Shown piece after piece: positions 37,681 to 50,454 of a stretch of DNA of 64,000 bases. The stretch spans positions 248,001 to 312,000 of the forward strand of contig NZ_FWFV01000002.1 in the NCBI RefSeq assembly GCF_900172315.1, read 5' to 3'. The first letter of the stretch is position 1; each line of letters opens with the position of its first letter. Origin of the DNA: Palleronia marisminoris (GTDB lineage: Bacteria; Pseudomonadota; Alphaproteobacteria; Rhodobacterales; Rhodobacteraceae). Below the pieces are notes generated by a model. It was not told where the DNA came from, ran no database searches, and worked only from the letters and a program-made list of their open reading frames with translations. Position numbers and translations under genes: made by a program.

Positions 37681-39150
37681 ATGTTCGAGAACCTGTCCGA
37701 GCGCCTCTCCGGCGTCTTCGACCGCCTCACCAAGCAGGGCGCCCTGTCGGACGAGGACGTCAAGACTGCCCTCCGCGAGGTCCGCGTCGCCCTTCTGGAA
37801 GCCGACGTTTCGCTTCCCGTGGCCCGCGACTTCGTCAAGCGGGTGCAGGACAAGGCCACCGGCCAGGCGGTGACGAAGTCCGTCACGCCGGGCCAGCAGG
37901 TCGTGAAGATCGTCCATGACGAGCTGGTCCACACCCTCGCCGGCGATACCGAAGACCCCGGCAAGCTGCGCATCGACAGTCCCCCTGCCCCGATCCTGAT
38001 GGTCGGCCTCCAGGGCTCGGGCAAGACGACGACCACCGCCAAGCTCGCCAAGCGCCTCAAGGATCGCGACGGCAAGCGGGTGCTGATGGCGTCGCTCGAC
38101 ACCAACCGCCCCGCCGCGATGGAGCAGTTGCAGATTCTCGGCGTCCAGATCGGCGTCGACACCCTGCCCATCGTCAAGGGTGAAACTCCCGTCCAGATCG
38201 CCCGCCGCGCCAAGACGCAGGCCTCGCTTGGCGGCTACGACGTCTACATGCTCGACACCGCAGGTCGCCTTCATATCGACCAGGAGCTGATCCAGCAGGC
38301 CGCCGAGGTTCGCGACGTCACCAACCCGCGCGAGACCCTCCTCGTCGTCGACGGCCTGACCGGTCAGGACGCGGTGAACGTCGCGACCGAGTTCGACGAC
38401 AAGATCGGCGTCACCGGCGTCGTCCTGACCCGGATGGACGGCGACGGCCGCGGCGGTGCCGCCCTGTCCATGCGCGCGGTCACCGGCAAGCCGATCCGCT
38501 TCGTCGGCCTCGGCGAAAAGATGGACGCCCTCGAAACCTTCGAGCCCGAGCGCATCGCCGGCCGCATCCTCGGCATGGGCGACATCGTGGCCCTCGTGGA
38601 AAAGGCGCAGCAGACGCTCGAGGCCGAGCAGGCCGAGCGCATGATGAAGCGCTTCCAGAAGGGTCAGTTCAACATGAACGACCTGCGCCAGCAGCTTGAG
38701 CAGATGATCAAGATGGGCGGCATGGAAGGCCTGATGGGCATGATGCCCGGCATGGGCAAGATGCAGAAGCAGGTCGCCGAGGCCGGGATGGACGACAAGG
38801 TCATCACCCGCCAGATCGCCCTGATCCAGTCCATGACCAAGAAGGAGCGCGCCAACCCGCAGATCCTCCAGGCCAGCCGCAAGAAGCGGATCGCGCAGGG
38901 CGCGGGCATGGAAGTCTCCGACCTGAACAAGCTTCTCAAGATGCATCGCCAGATGGCGGACATGATGAAGAAGATGGGCAAGGGCGGCATGATGAAGAAG
39001 ATGATGGGCCAGATGATGGGCAAGGGCGGCCCGTCCGAGGCTGATATGGCCGCCGCTCAGGCCCAGATGAAGGGCATGGGCGGCCAGAACCCGTTCGGCG
39101 GCGCCGGCGGCCTGCCCCAGGGTCTCTCGGGCTTCGGAAAGAAGAAGTGA
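37681..39150 (+). CDS. ffh: Signal recognition particle protein
   Basis: The 489-residue SRP54 GTPase has an N-domain (about 1-85), G-domain with P-loop GLQGSGKTT (109-117), DTAGR and TRMDGDGRGGA (G4-like), and a methionine-rich M-domain (about 320-489) including MGGMEGLMGMMPGMGKM that binds signal peptides and 4.5S RNA. It targets membrane proteins co-translationally. The stop overlaps the GNAT gene start by GTGA. It is the first gene of a long operon-like series ending at rpmE. Confidence 0.97.
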   Translation: MFENLSERLSGVFDRLTKQGALSDEDVKTALREVRVALLEADVSLPVARDFVKRVQDKATGQAVTKSVTPGQQVVKIVHDELVHTLAGDTEDPGKLRIDSPPAPILMVGLQGSGKTTTTAKLAKRLKDRDGKRVLMASLDTNRPAAMEQLQILGVQIGVDTLPIVKGETPVQIARRAKTQASLGGYDVYMLDTAGRLHIDQELIQQAAEVRDVTNPRETLLVVDGLTGQDAVNVATEFDDKIGVTGVVLTRMDGDGRGGAALSMRAVTGKPIRFVGLGEKMDALETFEPERIAGRILGMGDIVALVEKAQQTLEAEQAERMMKRFQKGQFNMNDLRQQLEQMIKMGGMEGLMGMMPGMGKMQKQVAEAGMDDKVITRQIALIQSMTKKERANPQILQASRKKRIAQGAGMEVSDLNKLLKMHRQMADMMKKMGKGGMMKKMMGQMMGKGGPSEADMAAAQAQMKGMGGQNPFGGAGGLPQGLSGFGKKK

Positions 39151-39674
39151 GCGTCGCCGCCGCCATCCCCCGGCTCGAGGTCGGCGACCTGGTGCTGCGC
39201 GCACCGGCCGCGTCCGATCTCGACGCCCATGCCGCGTTCCGCGCCTCGGACCGGTCGCGCCATGTCGGCGGGCCGTGGCCGGACCGCGCCTCGGCGTGGC
39301 ACCACCTGTGCGGCGCCGCCGGGCAATGGGTCCTGCGTGGCTACGGCCGGTGGATCGTCGCCGACCGTGCGACCGACGCGCCCCTAGGCCTCGTCGGCCT
39401 GCACCACCCCGACGAATGGCCCGAACCCGAAATCGGCTGGTCCGTCTATGCCGGGGCCGAGGGCCGCGGCATCGCCTTCGCCGCCGCGGCGGCCGCGCGC
39501 GCCTACGCCTACGACACCCTTGGCTGGCGTACCGTGATGAGCGCTGTGGCCCCCGAGAACACGCGCTCCATGAACCTGGCTGCGCGCATGGGCTGCAAGC
39601 CGGACGGCTCGTTCCAGTTCAACGGGACGGACGTTGCGATCATGCGCCACCCCGGCCCCGAGGCGCTTCAATGA
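39147..39674 (+). CDS. GNAT-family N-acetyltransferase (first of a tandem pair)
   Basis: This 175-residue protein has the acetyltransferase_3-type pattern of RimJ-like enzymes. It contains LEVGDLVLRAPAASDLDAHAAF, EPEIGWSVYAGAEGRGIAFAAAAAAR (acetyl-CoA loop) and VAPENTRSMNLAARMG. The GTG start overlaps the ffh stop (GTGA). It is adjacent to a second GNAT (39671) with ATGA overlap, probably a diverged duplicate. The substrate is unknown. Confidence 0.9.
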   Translation: MSVAAAIPRLEVGDLVLRAPAASDLDAHAAFRASDRSRHVGGPWPDRASAWHHLCGAAGQWVLRGYGRWIVADRATDAPLGLVGLHHPDEWPEPEIGWSVYAGAEGRGIAFAAAAAARAYAYDTLGWRTVMSAVAPENTRSMNLAARMGCKPDGSFQFNGTDVAIMRHPGPEALQ

Positions 39675-40207
39675 CCGCGCGCCCCTTCCCCCGGATCGGC
39701 CGCCCCGGTGCCGCGCCGACCATCACGACCGAGCGTCTGACGCTCCGGCCGATGACGCTGGGCGACTGGCCGCTCTATCGCGACACGATGGGCAGCGACC
39801 GCAGCACCCACATGGGCGGCCCCTTCGCCGAGAACGCCGCCTGGGCGATGTTCACCTCGGACATCGCGGGCTGGACCATCACCGGCGCGGGCGCCCTGGC
39901 GATCGAGACCAACGGCACGACCGTCGGTCAGGTCGGGTTGAATGACATCCCGGCCTTCCCCGACCTCGAACTCGGCTGGATGCTGTATGGCGGCCACGAG
40001 GGGCACGGATACGCGACCGAGGCCGCGGCAGCCGTCCTCGACTGGACGCGGGTCGAGCTGTCGCCCGCAAGCCTCGTCTCGTACGTGGCGCCCGACAACG
40101 CACGCTCGGCCGCCGTGGCCCGCCGCATCGGCGGGACCGAGGACGCGACCGCCCCGCGCCCCGAGCCCGAGACCCTCGTCTTCCGCCACCTGGGAGACGC
40201 GGCATGA
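39671..40207 (+). CDS. GNAT-family N-acetyltransferase (second of a tandem pair)
   Basis: The 178-residue protein has TERLTLRPMTLGDWPLYRDTM, LELGWMLYGGHEGHGYATEAAAAVLDW (acetyl-CoA loop, about 98-124) and VSYVAPDNARSAAVARRIGG. It resembles RimJ-like ribosomal or small-molecule acetyltransferases. Overlaps of 4 bases at both ends place it firmly in the ffh-rpsP operon. Confidence 0.9.
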   Translation: MTARPFPRIGRPGAAPTITTERLTLRPMTLGDWPLYRDTMGSDRSTHMGGPFAENAAWAMFTSDIAGWTITGAGALAIETNGTTVGQVGLNDIPAFPDLELGWMLYGGHEGHGYATEAAAAVLDWTRVELSPASLVSYVAPDNARSAAVARRIGGTEDATAPRPEPETLVFRHLGDAA

Positions 40208-40488
40208 CCGAACCTGTCCTCGACGACCTCCGCCAGCGGATCGACCGGCTCGACGCGATCCTGATCCACACCCTAGCGGAGCGATTCCGCCAGACCGCCA
40301 AGGTCGGCGACCTGAAGGCGAAGGGCGGGATGCCCGCCCTCGACCCCGACCGCGAGGCGCAGCAACGCGCCCGCATCGAAGCGCTCGCGACGGAAACGGG
40401 GCTCGACCCCGAGTTCGCGCGCCAGATACACGGCCTGATCGTCGATCGGGTCAAGGAAAACCACAGAAAAATCTCAGGAGAACAATGA
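40204..40488 (+). CDS. Chorismate mutase (AroQ class)
   Basis: The 94-residue all-helical AroQ-type protein has [20 protein letters not shown] near the N-terminus and the helix with [14 protein letters not shown] near the C-terminus and conserved active-site Arg and Lys positions. It converts chorismate to prephenate for Phe and Tyr. The length fits a monofunctional mutase. It is one base from rpsP and overlaps the GNAT gene by ATGA. The placement between acetyltransferases and a ribosomal protein is seen in related genomes to my recollection. Confidence 0.88.
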   Translation: MTEPVLDDLRQRIDRLDAILIHTLAERFRQTAKVGDLKAKGGMPALDPDREAQQRARIEALATETGLDPEFARQIHGLIVDRVKENHRKISGEQ

Positions 40489-40489
40489 C

Positions 40490-40876
40490 ATGTCCATGAA
40501 GATCCGGCTCGCCCGTGGCGGCTCGAAGAAGCGCCCCCACTACTCGATCGTCGCCGCCGACAGCCGCTATGCGCGCGACGGCCGCTTCGTCGAGAAGCTC
40601 GGCACCTATAACCCGCTCCTGCCCAAGGGCGACGAGCGCCGCGTGATCATGAACCTCGAGCGCGTGCAGTACTGGATGTCCCACGGCGCACAGCCCACCG
40701 ACCGCGTCTCGCGCTTCCTCGAAGCCGCCGGCGTCGTCGAGAAGAAAGAGCGCGCCAACCTCGAGAAGGCCAAGCCCGGCAAGAAGGCCGAGGAGCGCGC
40801 GAAAGAGAAGGCCGACAAGGCCGCTGCCGCCGCCGAAGCCCCGGCCGAAGCACCCGCCGAAGAAAGCGCGGAGTAA
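40490..40876 (+). CDS. rpsP: 30S ribosomal protein S16
   Basis: The 128-residue protein starts [19 protein letters not shown] (after MS), has the S16 core up to about residue 80, then an extended Lys/Ala/Glu-rich tail (about 81-128) ending in [15 protein letters not shown]. coli S16 is 82 residues, so the tail is an extension common in alphaproteobacteria. AGGAG precedes ATG 40490; ATG 40496 is the family start without the MS prefix. Confidence 0.96.
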   Translation: MSMKIRLARGGSKKRPHYSIVAADSRYARDGRFVEKLGTYNPLLPKGDERRVIMNLERVQYWMSHGAQPTDRVSRFLEAAGVVEKKERANLEKAKPGKKAEERAKEKADKAAAAAEAPAEAPAEESAE

Positions 40877-40912
40877 TCCGCGCCTTGGCCATGCAAAGGC
40901 CATACGCGAGCG

Positions 40913-40934
40913 CCCGGGCGGACCTCCGCCCGGG
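40913..40934 (+). other. Strong hairpin between rpsP and rimM
   Basis: CCCGGGCGG and CCGCCCGGG form a perfect 9-bp stem with a 4-base loop ACCT. No T-run follows (TAGCGCGCC). It may slow RNase decay or tune the differing expression of S16 and the processing factor within one transcript. Confidence 0.5.
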
Positions 40935-40961
40935 TAGCGCGCCCGCATCGGGGACCTTGAC

Positions 40962-41465
40962 ATGAGCCGCACCTGCGTCGGCGCGATTGCGGGCTCTTTC
41001 GGGGTCAAAGGCGAGGTCCGCCTCAAGAGCTTCTGCGCCCAGCCGGAAGCCATCGCGGCCTATTCCCCTGTCGAAACCGAGGATGGGCGCACCTTCGACA
41101 TCCGCCTTGGCGTGACGCTGACGGCGGGCTTTGCGGCGCGTCTGACCGGCGTCAACACGCGCGAAGAGGCCGAGGCGCTGAAGGGCACGCGGCTCTACGT
41201 GCCCCGCGACCGGCTGCCCGACCCCGACGAGGACGAGTTCTACCACATGGACCTCGTCGGCTTGCAGGTCGTCGATACGGGCGGTGCCGAGGTCGGGCGC
41301 GTGCTTGGCGTGGTCGAACAGCCCGGGGGCGACCTGCTCGAGCTTTCGGCCCCCGGCCGATCCGAGACGCTGCTGATCCCCTTCACAAAGGCGATCGTCC
41401 CGACGGTCGACGTTGCCGCTGGCCGGATCGTCGTCGATCCGCCCGAGGGTCTGATCGACGACTGA
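40962..41465 (+). CDS. rimM: 16S rRNA processing protein RimM
   Basis: The 167-residue protein has an N-terminal RimM domain (VGAIAGSFGVKGEVRLKSF) and a C-terminal PRC-barrel with DEFYHMDLVGL and PFTKAIVPTVDV. It helps mature the 30S head with S19. It follows rpsP as in most bacteria, with trmD two genes later. Confidence 0.96.
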   Translation: MSRTCVGAIAGSFGVKGEVRLKSFCAQPEAIAAYSPVETEDGRTFDIRLGVTLTAGFAARLTGVNTREEAEALKGTRLYVPRDRLPDPDEDEFYHMDLVGLQVVDTGGAEVGRVLGVVEQPGGDLLELSAPGRSETLLIPFTKAIVPTVDVAAGRIVVDPPEGLIDD

Positions 41466-41483
41466 GGAACCGCAGGGGGCAGG

Positions 41484-41532
41484 CTTTGGTTGGCGTGGGA
41501 ATGGCGGGTCGTCCGCCCCACCCAAACCAAGG
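41484..41532 (+). promoter_or_regulatory. Hairpin covering the DUF1328 ribosome binding site
   Basis: CTTTGGTTGGCGTGGG (41484-41499) pairs with CCCACCCAAACCAAGG (41517-41532) at 13 of 16 positions. An inner hairpin GGCGG/CCGCC (41503-41517) caps it. The only Shine-Dalgarno candidate, AAGG at 41529-41532, lies in the 3' arm, 9 bases before the ATG. The structure would hide the start; melting, a protein or translation from upstream could open it. Computed by eye, not folded. Confidence 0.5.
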
Positions 41533-41541
41533 TTTGCGCCC

Positions 41542-41703
41542 ATGCTCGAACTAATTCTCATTCTTCTGGCCGTTGCGGCCATCGCCTCGCTGCTCGGCTT
41601 CGGCCGGGTTTCGGGCGTCGCCCTGACCGGCGCCAAGGTCCTGATCTTCGTCGCACTGATAGCGTTCCTCCTGATCCTGCTCGGGATCATCGCTATCGCC
41701 TGA
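41542..41703 (+). CDS. DUF1328-family small membrane protein
   Basis: The 53-codon gene encodes LELILILLAVAAIASLLGFG and then SGVALTGAKVLIFVALIAFLL, two membrane helices with a conserved G-x-V loop, matching the DUF1328/YtjA family. The function is unknown; family members often respond to stress. It stands between rimM and trmD. It has its own strong leader hairpin and stops at TGA 41701-41703. Confidence 0.85.
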   Translation: MLELILILLAVAAIASLLGFGRVSGVALTGAKVLIFVALIAFLLILLGIIAIA

Positions 41704-41782
41704 GGTAGGGGGCACCTGCCCCCTACCCGATCCGCGGCGGTGGACCTTGACAAGACGCCGTGCCGGGGCCACCGGAACCGGC

Positions 41783-42616
41783 ATGTCCGACACGCCCTCA
41801 CGGTCTCACGGCCGCCTCAGCATCTCTGCCTCTGCCAAGCCGCGCGACCTCATGGACGGCGCGCCCCGCCTGCATGGTGCGTGGGAGGCCCGGGTGATCA
41901 CCCTGTTCCCCGAGGCATTTCCGGGGACGCTCGGCCTCAGCCTGACCGGCAAGGCGCTGCAAGAGGGCCTCTGGCGGCTGACGCCCATCGACCTGCGTCC
42001 CTTCGGCGAGGGCAGGCACCGCAATGTCGACGATACGCCGACGGGCGGGGGTGCCGGCATGGTCCTGCGGCCCGACGTGGTCGACCGCGCGCTGAGGGTG
42101 GCGGCACAGGGGGTGCCGGCGGATCGCGAGGAATGGCCGGTCATCTACCTGTCGCCCCGCGGCCGGCCCTTCGATCAGCGGACCGCGGAACGGCTGAGCC
42201 GCGCGCAGGGCATGACGCTGCTTTGCGGCCGGTTCGAGGGGGTGGACCAGCGCGTGCTCCAGGCTCACCACGTCGAAGAGATCAGCCTCGGCGACTTCGT
42301 GATGACCGGGGGCGAGATCGCAGCACAGGCCTTGATCGACGCGGCCGTGCGCCTTATACCGCGCGTGCTTGGGAATCAAGCCAGCACGGAGGAGGAGTCA
42401 TTCTCCGATCATCTGCTGGAGCATCCCCAATACACGAAACCCGCCAGCTGGTCCGGCTTTGAGACGCCCGAGGTTCTTCTTTCGGGTCATCACGGCAAGA
42501 TCGCGGAATGGCGGCGGGACCAGGCCGAGAGGCTGACGAAGGAACGGCGACCTGATCTCTGGCGGGCTTATCGTGCGGCGCATGGTAGGGACCCGGGCGA
42601 AGACCAAGAGCTCTGA
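41783..42616 (+). CDS. trmD: tRNA (guanine37-N1)-methyltransferase
   Basis: The 277-residue SPOUT enzyme methylates G37 of tRNAs to prevent frameshifting. It has [13 protein letters not shown] (about 36-48), [35 protein letters not shown] and [12 protein letters not shown] (knot and SAM site), plus the C-terminal helical domain. It is slightly longer than E. coli TrmD (255), with an N-terminal extension [17 protein letters not shown] that is typical of Rhodobacteraceae. Hence the start at 41783 rather than 41852. Confidence 0.96.
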   Translation: MSDTPSRSHGRLSISASAKPRDLMDGAPRLHGAWEARVITLFPEAFPGTLGLSLTGKALQEGLWRLTPIDLRPFGEGRHRNVDDTPTGGGAGMVLRPDVVDRALRVAAQGVPADREEWPVIYLSPRGRPFDQRTAERLSRAQGMTLLCGRFEGVDQRVLQAHHVEEISLGDFVMTGGEIAAQALIDAAVRLIPRVLGNQASTEEESFSDHLLEHPQYTKPASWSGFETPEVLLSGHHGKIAEWRRDQAERLTKERRPDLWRAYRAAHGRDPGEDQEL

Positions 42617-42668
42617 GGCGCAAGACACCTCCGGGGGAAAACCCTGGGCAGAGATAGGAGTGACAGGC

Positions 42669-43079
42669 ATGGACCTGATCGCACAACTCGAAGCCGAGCA
42701 GATTCAGGAGCTCGGCAAGGAAATTCCGGACTTCAAGGCCGGCGACACCATCCGCGTGGGCTACAAGGTCACCGAGGGCACCCGCACCCGTGTGCAGAAC
42801 TACGAAGGCGTCTGCATCAGCCGCAAGAACGGCCGCGGCATCGCCGGCTCGTTCACCGTGCGCAAGATCAGCTTCGGCGAGGGCGTGGAGCGCGTGTTCC
42901 CCCTCTATTCGACCAATGTGGAATCGATCACGGTCGTCCGTCGCGGCAAGGTACGCCGCTCGAAGCTGTATTTCCTGCGCGCGCGCCGCGGCAAGTCGGC
43001 CCGTATCGTCGAGCAGACGAACTATCGCGCCCCCAAGGCCGATACCGCTTCCACCGCCTCGCAGCAGACCGACAAGTAA
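42669..43079 (+). CDS. rplS: 50S ribosomal protein L19
   Basis: The 136-residue protein has [15 protein letters not shown] at the N-terminus, [32 protein letters not shown] (split) and [24 protein letters not shown]. The C-terminal tail is slightly longer than in E. coli (115). It follows trmD, as usual. The start at 42669 is the family start. Confidence 0.97.
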   Translation: MDLIAQLEAEQIQELGKEIPDFKAGDTIRVGYKVTEGTRTRVQNYEGVCISRKNGRGIAGSFTVRKISFGEGVERVFPLYSTNVESITVVRRGKVRRSKLYFLRARRGKSARIVEQTNYRAPKADTASTASQQTDK

Positions 43080-43090
43080 GGAGCCGGACC

Positions 43091-43312
43091 ATGAAAAAGG
43101 ACACCCATCCCGACTACCACGTGGTCGACATCAAGCTGGTCAACGGCGACGTCGTTCAGATGCGCAGCACCTGGGGCAAGGAAGGCGACCAGTTGGCGCT
43201 GGACATCGACCCGTCCGTGCACCCCGCCTGGACCGGCGGCTCGACCCGCCTGATGGATACCGGCGGCCGCGTGTCGAAGTTCAAAAACAAGTACAAGGGC
43301 CTCGGCTTCTGA
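43091..43312 (+). CDS. rpmE: 50S ribosomal protein L31
   Basis: The 73-residue protein begins [19 protein letters not shown] and ends [13 protein letters not shown]. No CxxC zinc pair is present, so it is the zinc-free form with the alphaproteobacterial insert [29 protein letters not shown] lies before the ATG. It is the last gene of the ribosomal/processing operon. Confidence 0.96.
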   Translation: MKKDTHPDYHVVDIKLVNGDVVQMRSTWGKEGDQLALDIDPSVHPAWTGGSTRLMDTGGRVSKFKNKYKGLGF

Positions 43313-43649
43313 TCGACGCCTCGGCTTGAAGGATCCTCGCCCGCGCAACCTGACGGTGGCGCGGGCGACTTGCGTTTGGGGCGTCCCCCGATGGGGAATG
43401 GGCCTGCGATCAGGACCCTGACCGGCAGAGGGCCGGAATAACCGCAATGGCATTGCATCGTTTCGACCAGAGTGAAGTACCCGCACCCGCCCGGCTTCGC
43501 CCACCCCCGTGCTGCTGCGGTTTGCGCGACACTCTCCCGGCGCGCTTGGGGCGGAGGCCCGCCGTCCGTTCACAGGTGGCCCCCAGCGCTTCCATTGCCG
43601 GTACTTCGCCAATATAGGCAGGGGGAAAAGGTAACGAATAGCGAGCGGT
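43313..43649. other. Intergenic region rpmE-mipZ
   Basis: This 337-base region holds the terminator-like hairpin at 43339-43366 and the mipZ promoter. AATATAGG at about 43610-43617 is a possible -10 element. I see no gene. Confidence 0.5.
43339..43366 (+). terminator. Hairpin after rpmE
   Basis: GCCCGCGC pairs with GCGCGGGC, 8 bp with a 12-base loop. The following sequence GACTTGCGTTTGG has only a poor T-run. It ends the ribosomal operon, possibly with Rho. Confidence 0.5.
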
Positions 43650-44459
43650 ATGGCGCATATAATCGTCGTCGGGAACGAGAAGGGCGGGTCGGGCAAGTCC
43701 ACGACCTCGATGCACGTGGCGACGGCGCTCGCCCGGATGGGGCACAAGGTGGGGGCGCTGGACCTCGACCTGCGCCAGCAGAGCTTCGGTCGCTATATCG
43801 AAAACCGGCTATCGTTCATGGAATCCTCCGGGCTCGATCTTCCGACCCCGGAATGGCGCCTTCTGCCCGACCCCGACCCCGAGGCCATCGCCCCCGGCGA
43901 GAACGTGCAGGATCACCGCCTCACCAGCGCTGTGGCGGAGCTGGGGGACCGCGCCGACTTTGTCCTGATCGATTGCCCCGGCTCGCACACACGGCTCAGC
44001 CAGGTCGCTCACAGTCTCGCCGACACGCTGATCACGCCCCTGAACGACAGCTTCGTGGACTTCGACCTTCTGGCCCGCGTCGATGGCAACACCAACAAGA
44101 TCCTCGGCCCCTCTGTCTATTCCGAGATGGTGTGGAACGCGCGCCAGCTTCGCGCCCGCGCCGGGATGCCGCCGATCGACTGGATCGTGGTGCGCAACCG
44201 TCTTGGCTCACAGCAGATGCGCAACAAGAAGCGTGTGGGAGATGCGGTCGAGAACCTCGCAAAGCGCATCGGCTTCCGCGCCTGCCCGGGCTTTTCCGAA
44301 CGCGTTATCTTCCGCGAGCTATTCCCGCGTGGCCTGACGCTGCTGGACCTGAAGGATTTGGGCGTGGGCGGACTGAACCTGTCGAACGTCGCCGCGCGGC
44401 AAGAGCTGCGCGACCTGCTGCGCACCCTGAACCTGCCCGGCGTGGGCGTCGATTTCTGA
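43650..44459 (+). CDS. mipZ: Division-site positioning ATPase MipZ
   Basis: This 269-residue ParA-like ATPase has a deviant Walker A at residues 8-18 (GNEKGGSGKST) with both signature lysines, D-x-D in LDLDLRQQSFGRY (about 37-49) and IDCPGSHTRLSQ in switch II. The C-terminal region LFPRGLTLLDLKDL is typical of MipZ of alphaproteobacteria. It forms a gradient from the chromosome pole and inhibits FtsZ away from midcell. It is monocistronic, between the ribosomal cluster and the F1 operon. Confidence 0.94.
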   Translation: MAHIIVVGNEKGGSGKSTTSMHVATALARMGHKVGALDLDLRQQSFGRYIENRLSFMESSGLDLPTPEWRLLPDPDPEAIAPGENVQDHRLTSAVAELGDRADFVLIDCPGSHTRLSQVAHSLADTLITPLNDSFVDFDLLARVDGNTNKILGPSVYSEMVWNARQLRARAGMPPIDWIVVRNRLGSQQMRNKKRVGDAVENLAKRIGFRACPGFSERVIFRELFPRGLTLLDLKDLGVGGLNLSNVAARQELRDLLRTLNLPGVGVDF

Positions 44460-44477
44460 CGCCCGGACGCTCACGGC

Positions 44478-44504
44478 AAAAAAAGGGGCCGGATCACCGG
44501 CCCC
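44478..44504 (-). terminator. Intrinsic terminator of the ATP synthase F1 operon
   Basis: On the minus strand GGGGCCGG-TGAT-CCGGCCCC is followed by TTTTTTT. It is placed 8 bases after the atpC stop. On the plus strand the same hairpin follows mipZ but lacks a downstream T-run. Confidence 0.9.
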
Positions 44505-44511
44505 TGAAGCG

Positions 44512-44949
44512 TCAGAGATTGGGTTGCTTCGGCGATAGACCGATGTGGCTTCCCATCGCCATCATGTCCGACAACAGCTTGGCCGCGTCGTCGGTCGGCC
44601 CGGGCTGGTTGTGAGACGCCTCGATCGACTTGCGCTGCTTCTCGGCAACCTCGTCGATCATGCGGTCCAGAATTTCCTGGCTCATCTCGTCGCGGTGGTA
44701 GCTTTCCTCGGCCAGCACCGAGATGCCCTCCGGGGTGATCTGCGCGAAACCACCGGTGACGACGTACTCGTCCGTCCCCTGCTCGCCCTCGACATGCAGC
44801 ACACCGGGCCGCAGCGTGGTGATGAGCGGTGCGTGATTTGCCATGGCGGTAAGATCGCCCTCGGCGCCCGGAAGCTTGACGGCGCTCGCCTTGTACGAGG
44901 CGATCCGCCGCTCGGGGCTGACGAGGTCGAACTGCATCATGTCGGCCAT
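44512..44949 (-). CDS. atpC: ATP synthase F1 subunit epsilon
   Basis: The 145-residue protein has an N-terminal beta-sandwich ([32 protein letters not shown]) with a short C-terminal region. The tail lacks the classic long two-helix domain pattern and ends QPNL. It is last in the F1 operon. Confidence 0.94.
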   Translation of the reverse strand: MADMMQFDLVSPERRIASYKASAVKLPGAEGDLTAMANHAPLITTLRPGVLHVEGEQGTDEYVVTGGFAQITPEGISVLAEESYHRDEMSQEILDRMIDEVAEKQRKSIEASHNQPGPTDDAAKLLSDMMAMGSHIGLSPKQPNL

Positions 44950-44999
44950 TCAGGTTCTCCTTGGAGACGGGTGCGCGGGCTGGCCGCGCACCGCGTGGA

Positions 45000-47322
<2,323 letters not shown>

Positions 47323-47353
47323 TCAGCCCTCCTCCTTCGCCGTTCCGGCCGGT

Positions 47354-48889
<1,536 letters not shown>

Positions 48890-49450
48890 TTATCCGACCT
48901 CTTTCATGGTGTTCTGGAGGGTGTCGAGCTTCGAGCGGATCGACGTGTCGATCATCTTCGAGCCGACCTTGACGACGAGGCCGCCGATGAGGCGTTCGTC
49001 GACGGAAAGGTTGATGTTGACGTCCCGGCCGATGGCCTGCTTCAGCGCCTCGGAAAGGCGGGTGCGCTGGTCGTCCGACAGCTCGTGCGCGGCGGTCACC
49101 TCGGCGGTGACCTCGCCGCGCTCGCGTGCGATCATTTCACGCAGCTGCCCGGCCAGCTGGCGCAGCACGAAGAGGCGCCGCTTCTGCGCCATGAGCTGCA
49201 GCGTGTTCGCAGTGATGTGGTGCAGGCCCATCTTCTCGGCCAGCGCGGCGATCGCGCGGCGCTGCTCTTCGCGCGTGTAGATCGGCGAGTGGATCAGGTC
49301 GCGAAACGCCTCGCTTTCCTTCAGCGCCGACGTGAGCAGGTCAGCGTCGTTCGCGACCTGGTCGATGGAATCATCTTCCTTCGCCAGCTCGAAAATGGCC
49401 GTGGCATAGCGTTGCGCAATGCCGGATGAGATCGAAGTCGGTTCGGACAC
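48890..49450 (-). CDS. atpH: ATP synthase F1 subunit delta
   Basis: The 186-residue stalk subunit has IAQRYATAIFELAKED near the N-terminus and the C-terminal DERLIGGLVVKVGSKMIDTSIRSKLDTL. The start is GTG 49450, after GAAAGGGTGGAC; an upstream extension in frame has no family similarity. It is the first gene of the F1 operon. Confidence 0.94.
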   Translation of the reverse strand: MSEPTSISSGIAQRYATAIFELAKEDDSIDQVANDADLLTSALKESEAFRDLIHSPIYTREEQRRAIAALAEKMGLHHITANTLQLMAQKRRLFVLRQLAGQLREMIARERGEVTAEVTAAHELSDDQRTRLSEALKQAIGRDVNINLSVDERLIGGLVVKVGSKMIDTSIRSKLDTLQNTMKEVG

Positions 49451-49614
49451 GTCCACCCTTTCGATGTTACTCGCACACCAAACCCGCGTCCGTCGGGCGC
49501 GAGGCTTGCTGTGCCGGGGCTTGGGCCGAAGGCCCGTCGTGGAAAATCGCGCTTGATCTAGCAGAGGGTTCACGGGGCCGCAACCGCGCAAAGCAGGGCG
49601 CCAATCGCCGCGCC

Positions 49615-50391
49615 TCACCCGTTGGCGCACCGTCCGTCATCTTCCTGCAACGCCCGTCCCGGCACCGGCCGCCCGACCCCCTCGAGGATACGCAAGGGCG
49701 TGCGCTCGACGGCGCCCACGCCCCCGGCCCGCGCCGGTACCTGCTTGGTCGCCTCGACCATCAGCACCCCTCCGGCAAAGCGCCCGGTGATCGACCGGCC
49801 CCACTTTTCCATCAATCCGCCAGAGCGCAGCCAGAATGGCTTTTCGGATACCGGCTGATACAGCGCCGCCGCGTGGCCCTGCGGCTTGAAGTCGTAACTG
49901 CGCAACTGCCCCTCGAGCTGGGACAGGCTGTAGGGCCGGCCATAGCCGAACGGCGTCCGGTCGTTTCGCGCCCACAGGCCCGCCCGGTTCGGCACGATGA
50001 ACAACGCGCGGCCCCCCGGCCCCAGAACCCGGTAGCACTCTTGCAGGAGCCGCCCCGGCGTGTCCGACGTCTCGAGCCCGTGGAGCAGAATCAACTTGTC
50101 CAGAAATCCCGTCTGCAGGGGCAGCAGGGTCTCTTCGCACAGGACCGAGATGTTCCCCTGCCCCGGCGGCCAGGCCATCACGCCCTGCCCACCCGGCATC
50201 AACGCCACCGTCCGGCGCGCTTCGCCCATCAGCGGCCGCAGCAGCGGCACGGCGAAACCGTAGCCAGCCACGGTATCTCCGCCGGCGTTCGGCCAGAACG
50301 AGCGGACCTGCTCGCGGATCACCTTCTGCGCCGCACGGCCAAGCTTCGTGCGGTAATAGAAGTTTCGCAGATCCTGCACGTCCAGATGCAT
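49615..50391 (-). CDS. SAM-dependent methyltransferase-like protein
   Basis: The 258-residue protein has a class I methyltransferase fold with weak motif I ([15 protein letters not shown]) and strong late motifs: [41 protein letters not shown] (about 102-142, in parts), then [14 protein letters not shown]. The N-terminal [16 protein letters not shown] is typical of an alphaproteobacterial subfamily next to gloB. Motif I departs from GxGxG, so methyl transfer is uncertain. It is divergent from gloB. Confidence 0.82.
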   Translation of the reverse strand: MHLDVQDLRNFYYRTKLGRAAQKVIREQVRSFWPNAGGDTVAGYGFAVPLLRPLMGEARRTVALMPGGQGVMAWPPGQGNISVLCEETLLPLQTGFLDKLILLHGLETSDTPGRLLQECYRVLGPGGRALFIVPNRAGLWARNDRTPFGYGRPYSLSQLEGQLRSYDFKPQGHAAALYQPVSEKPFWLRSGGLMEKWGRSITGRFAGGVLMVEATKQVPARAGGVGAVERTPLRILEGVGRPVPGRALQEDDGRCANG

Positions 50392-50454
50392 TGCCGCCCG
50401 GCCCCTCCGGCTTACCGTTCCGTGCAGAACATACCGTCTCTGGAGGGCATGCCA

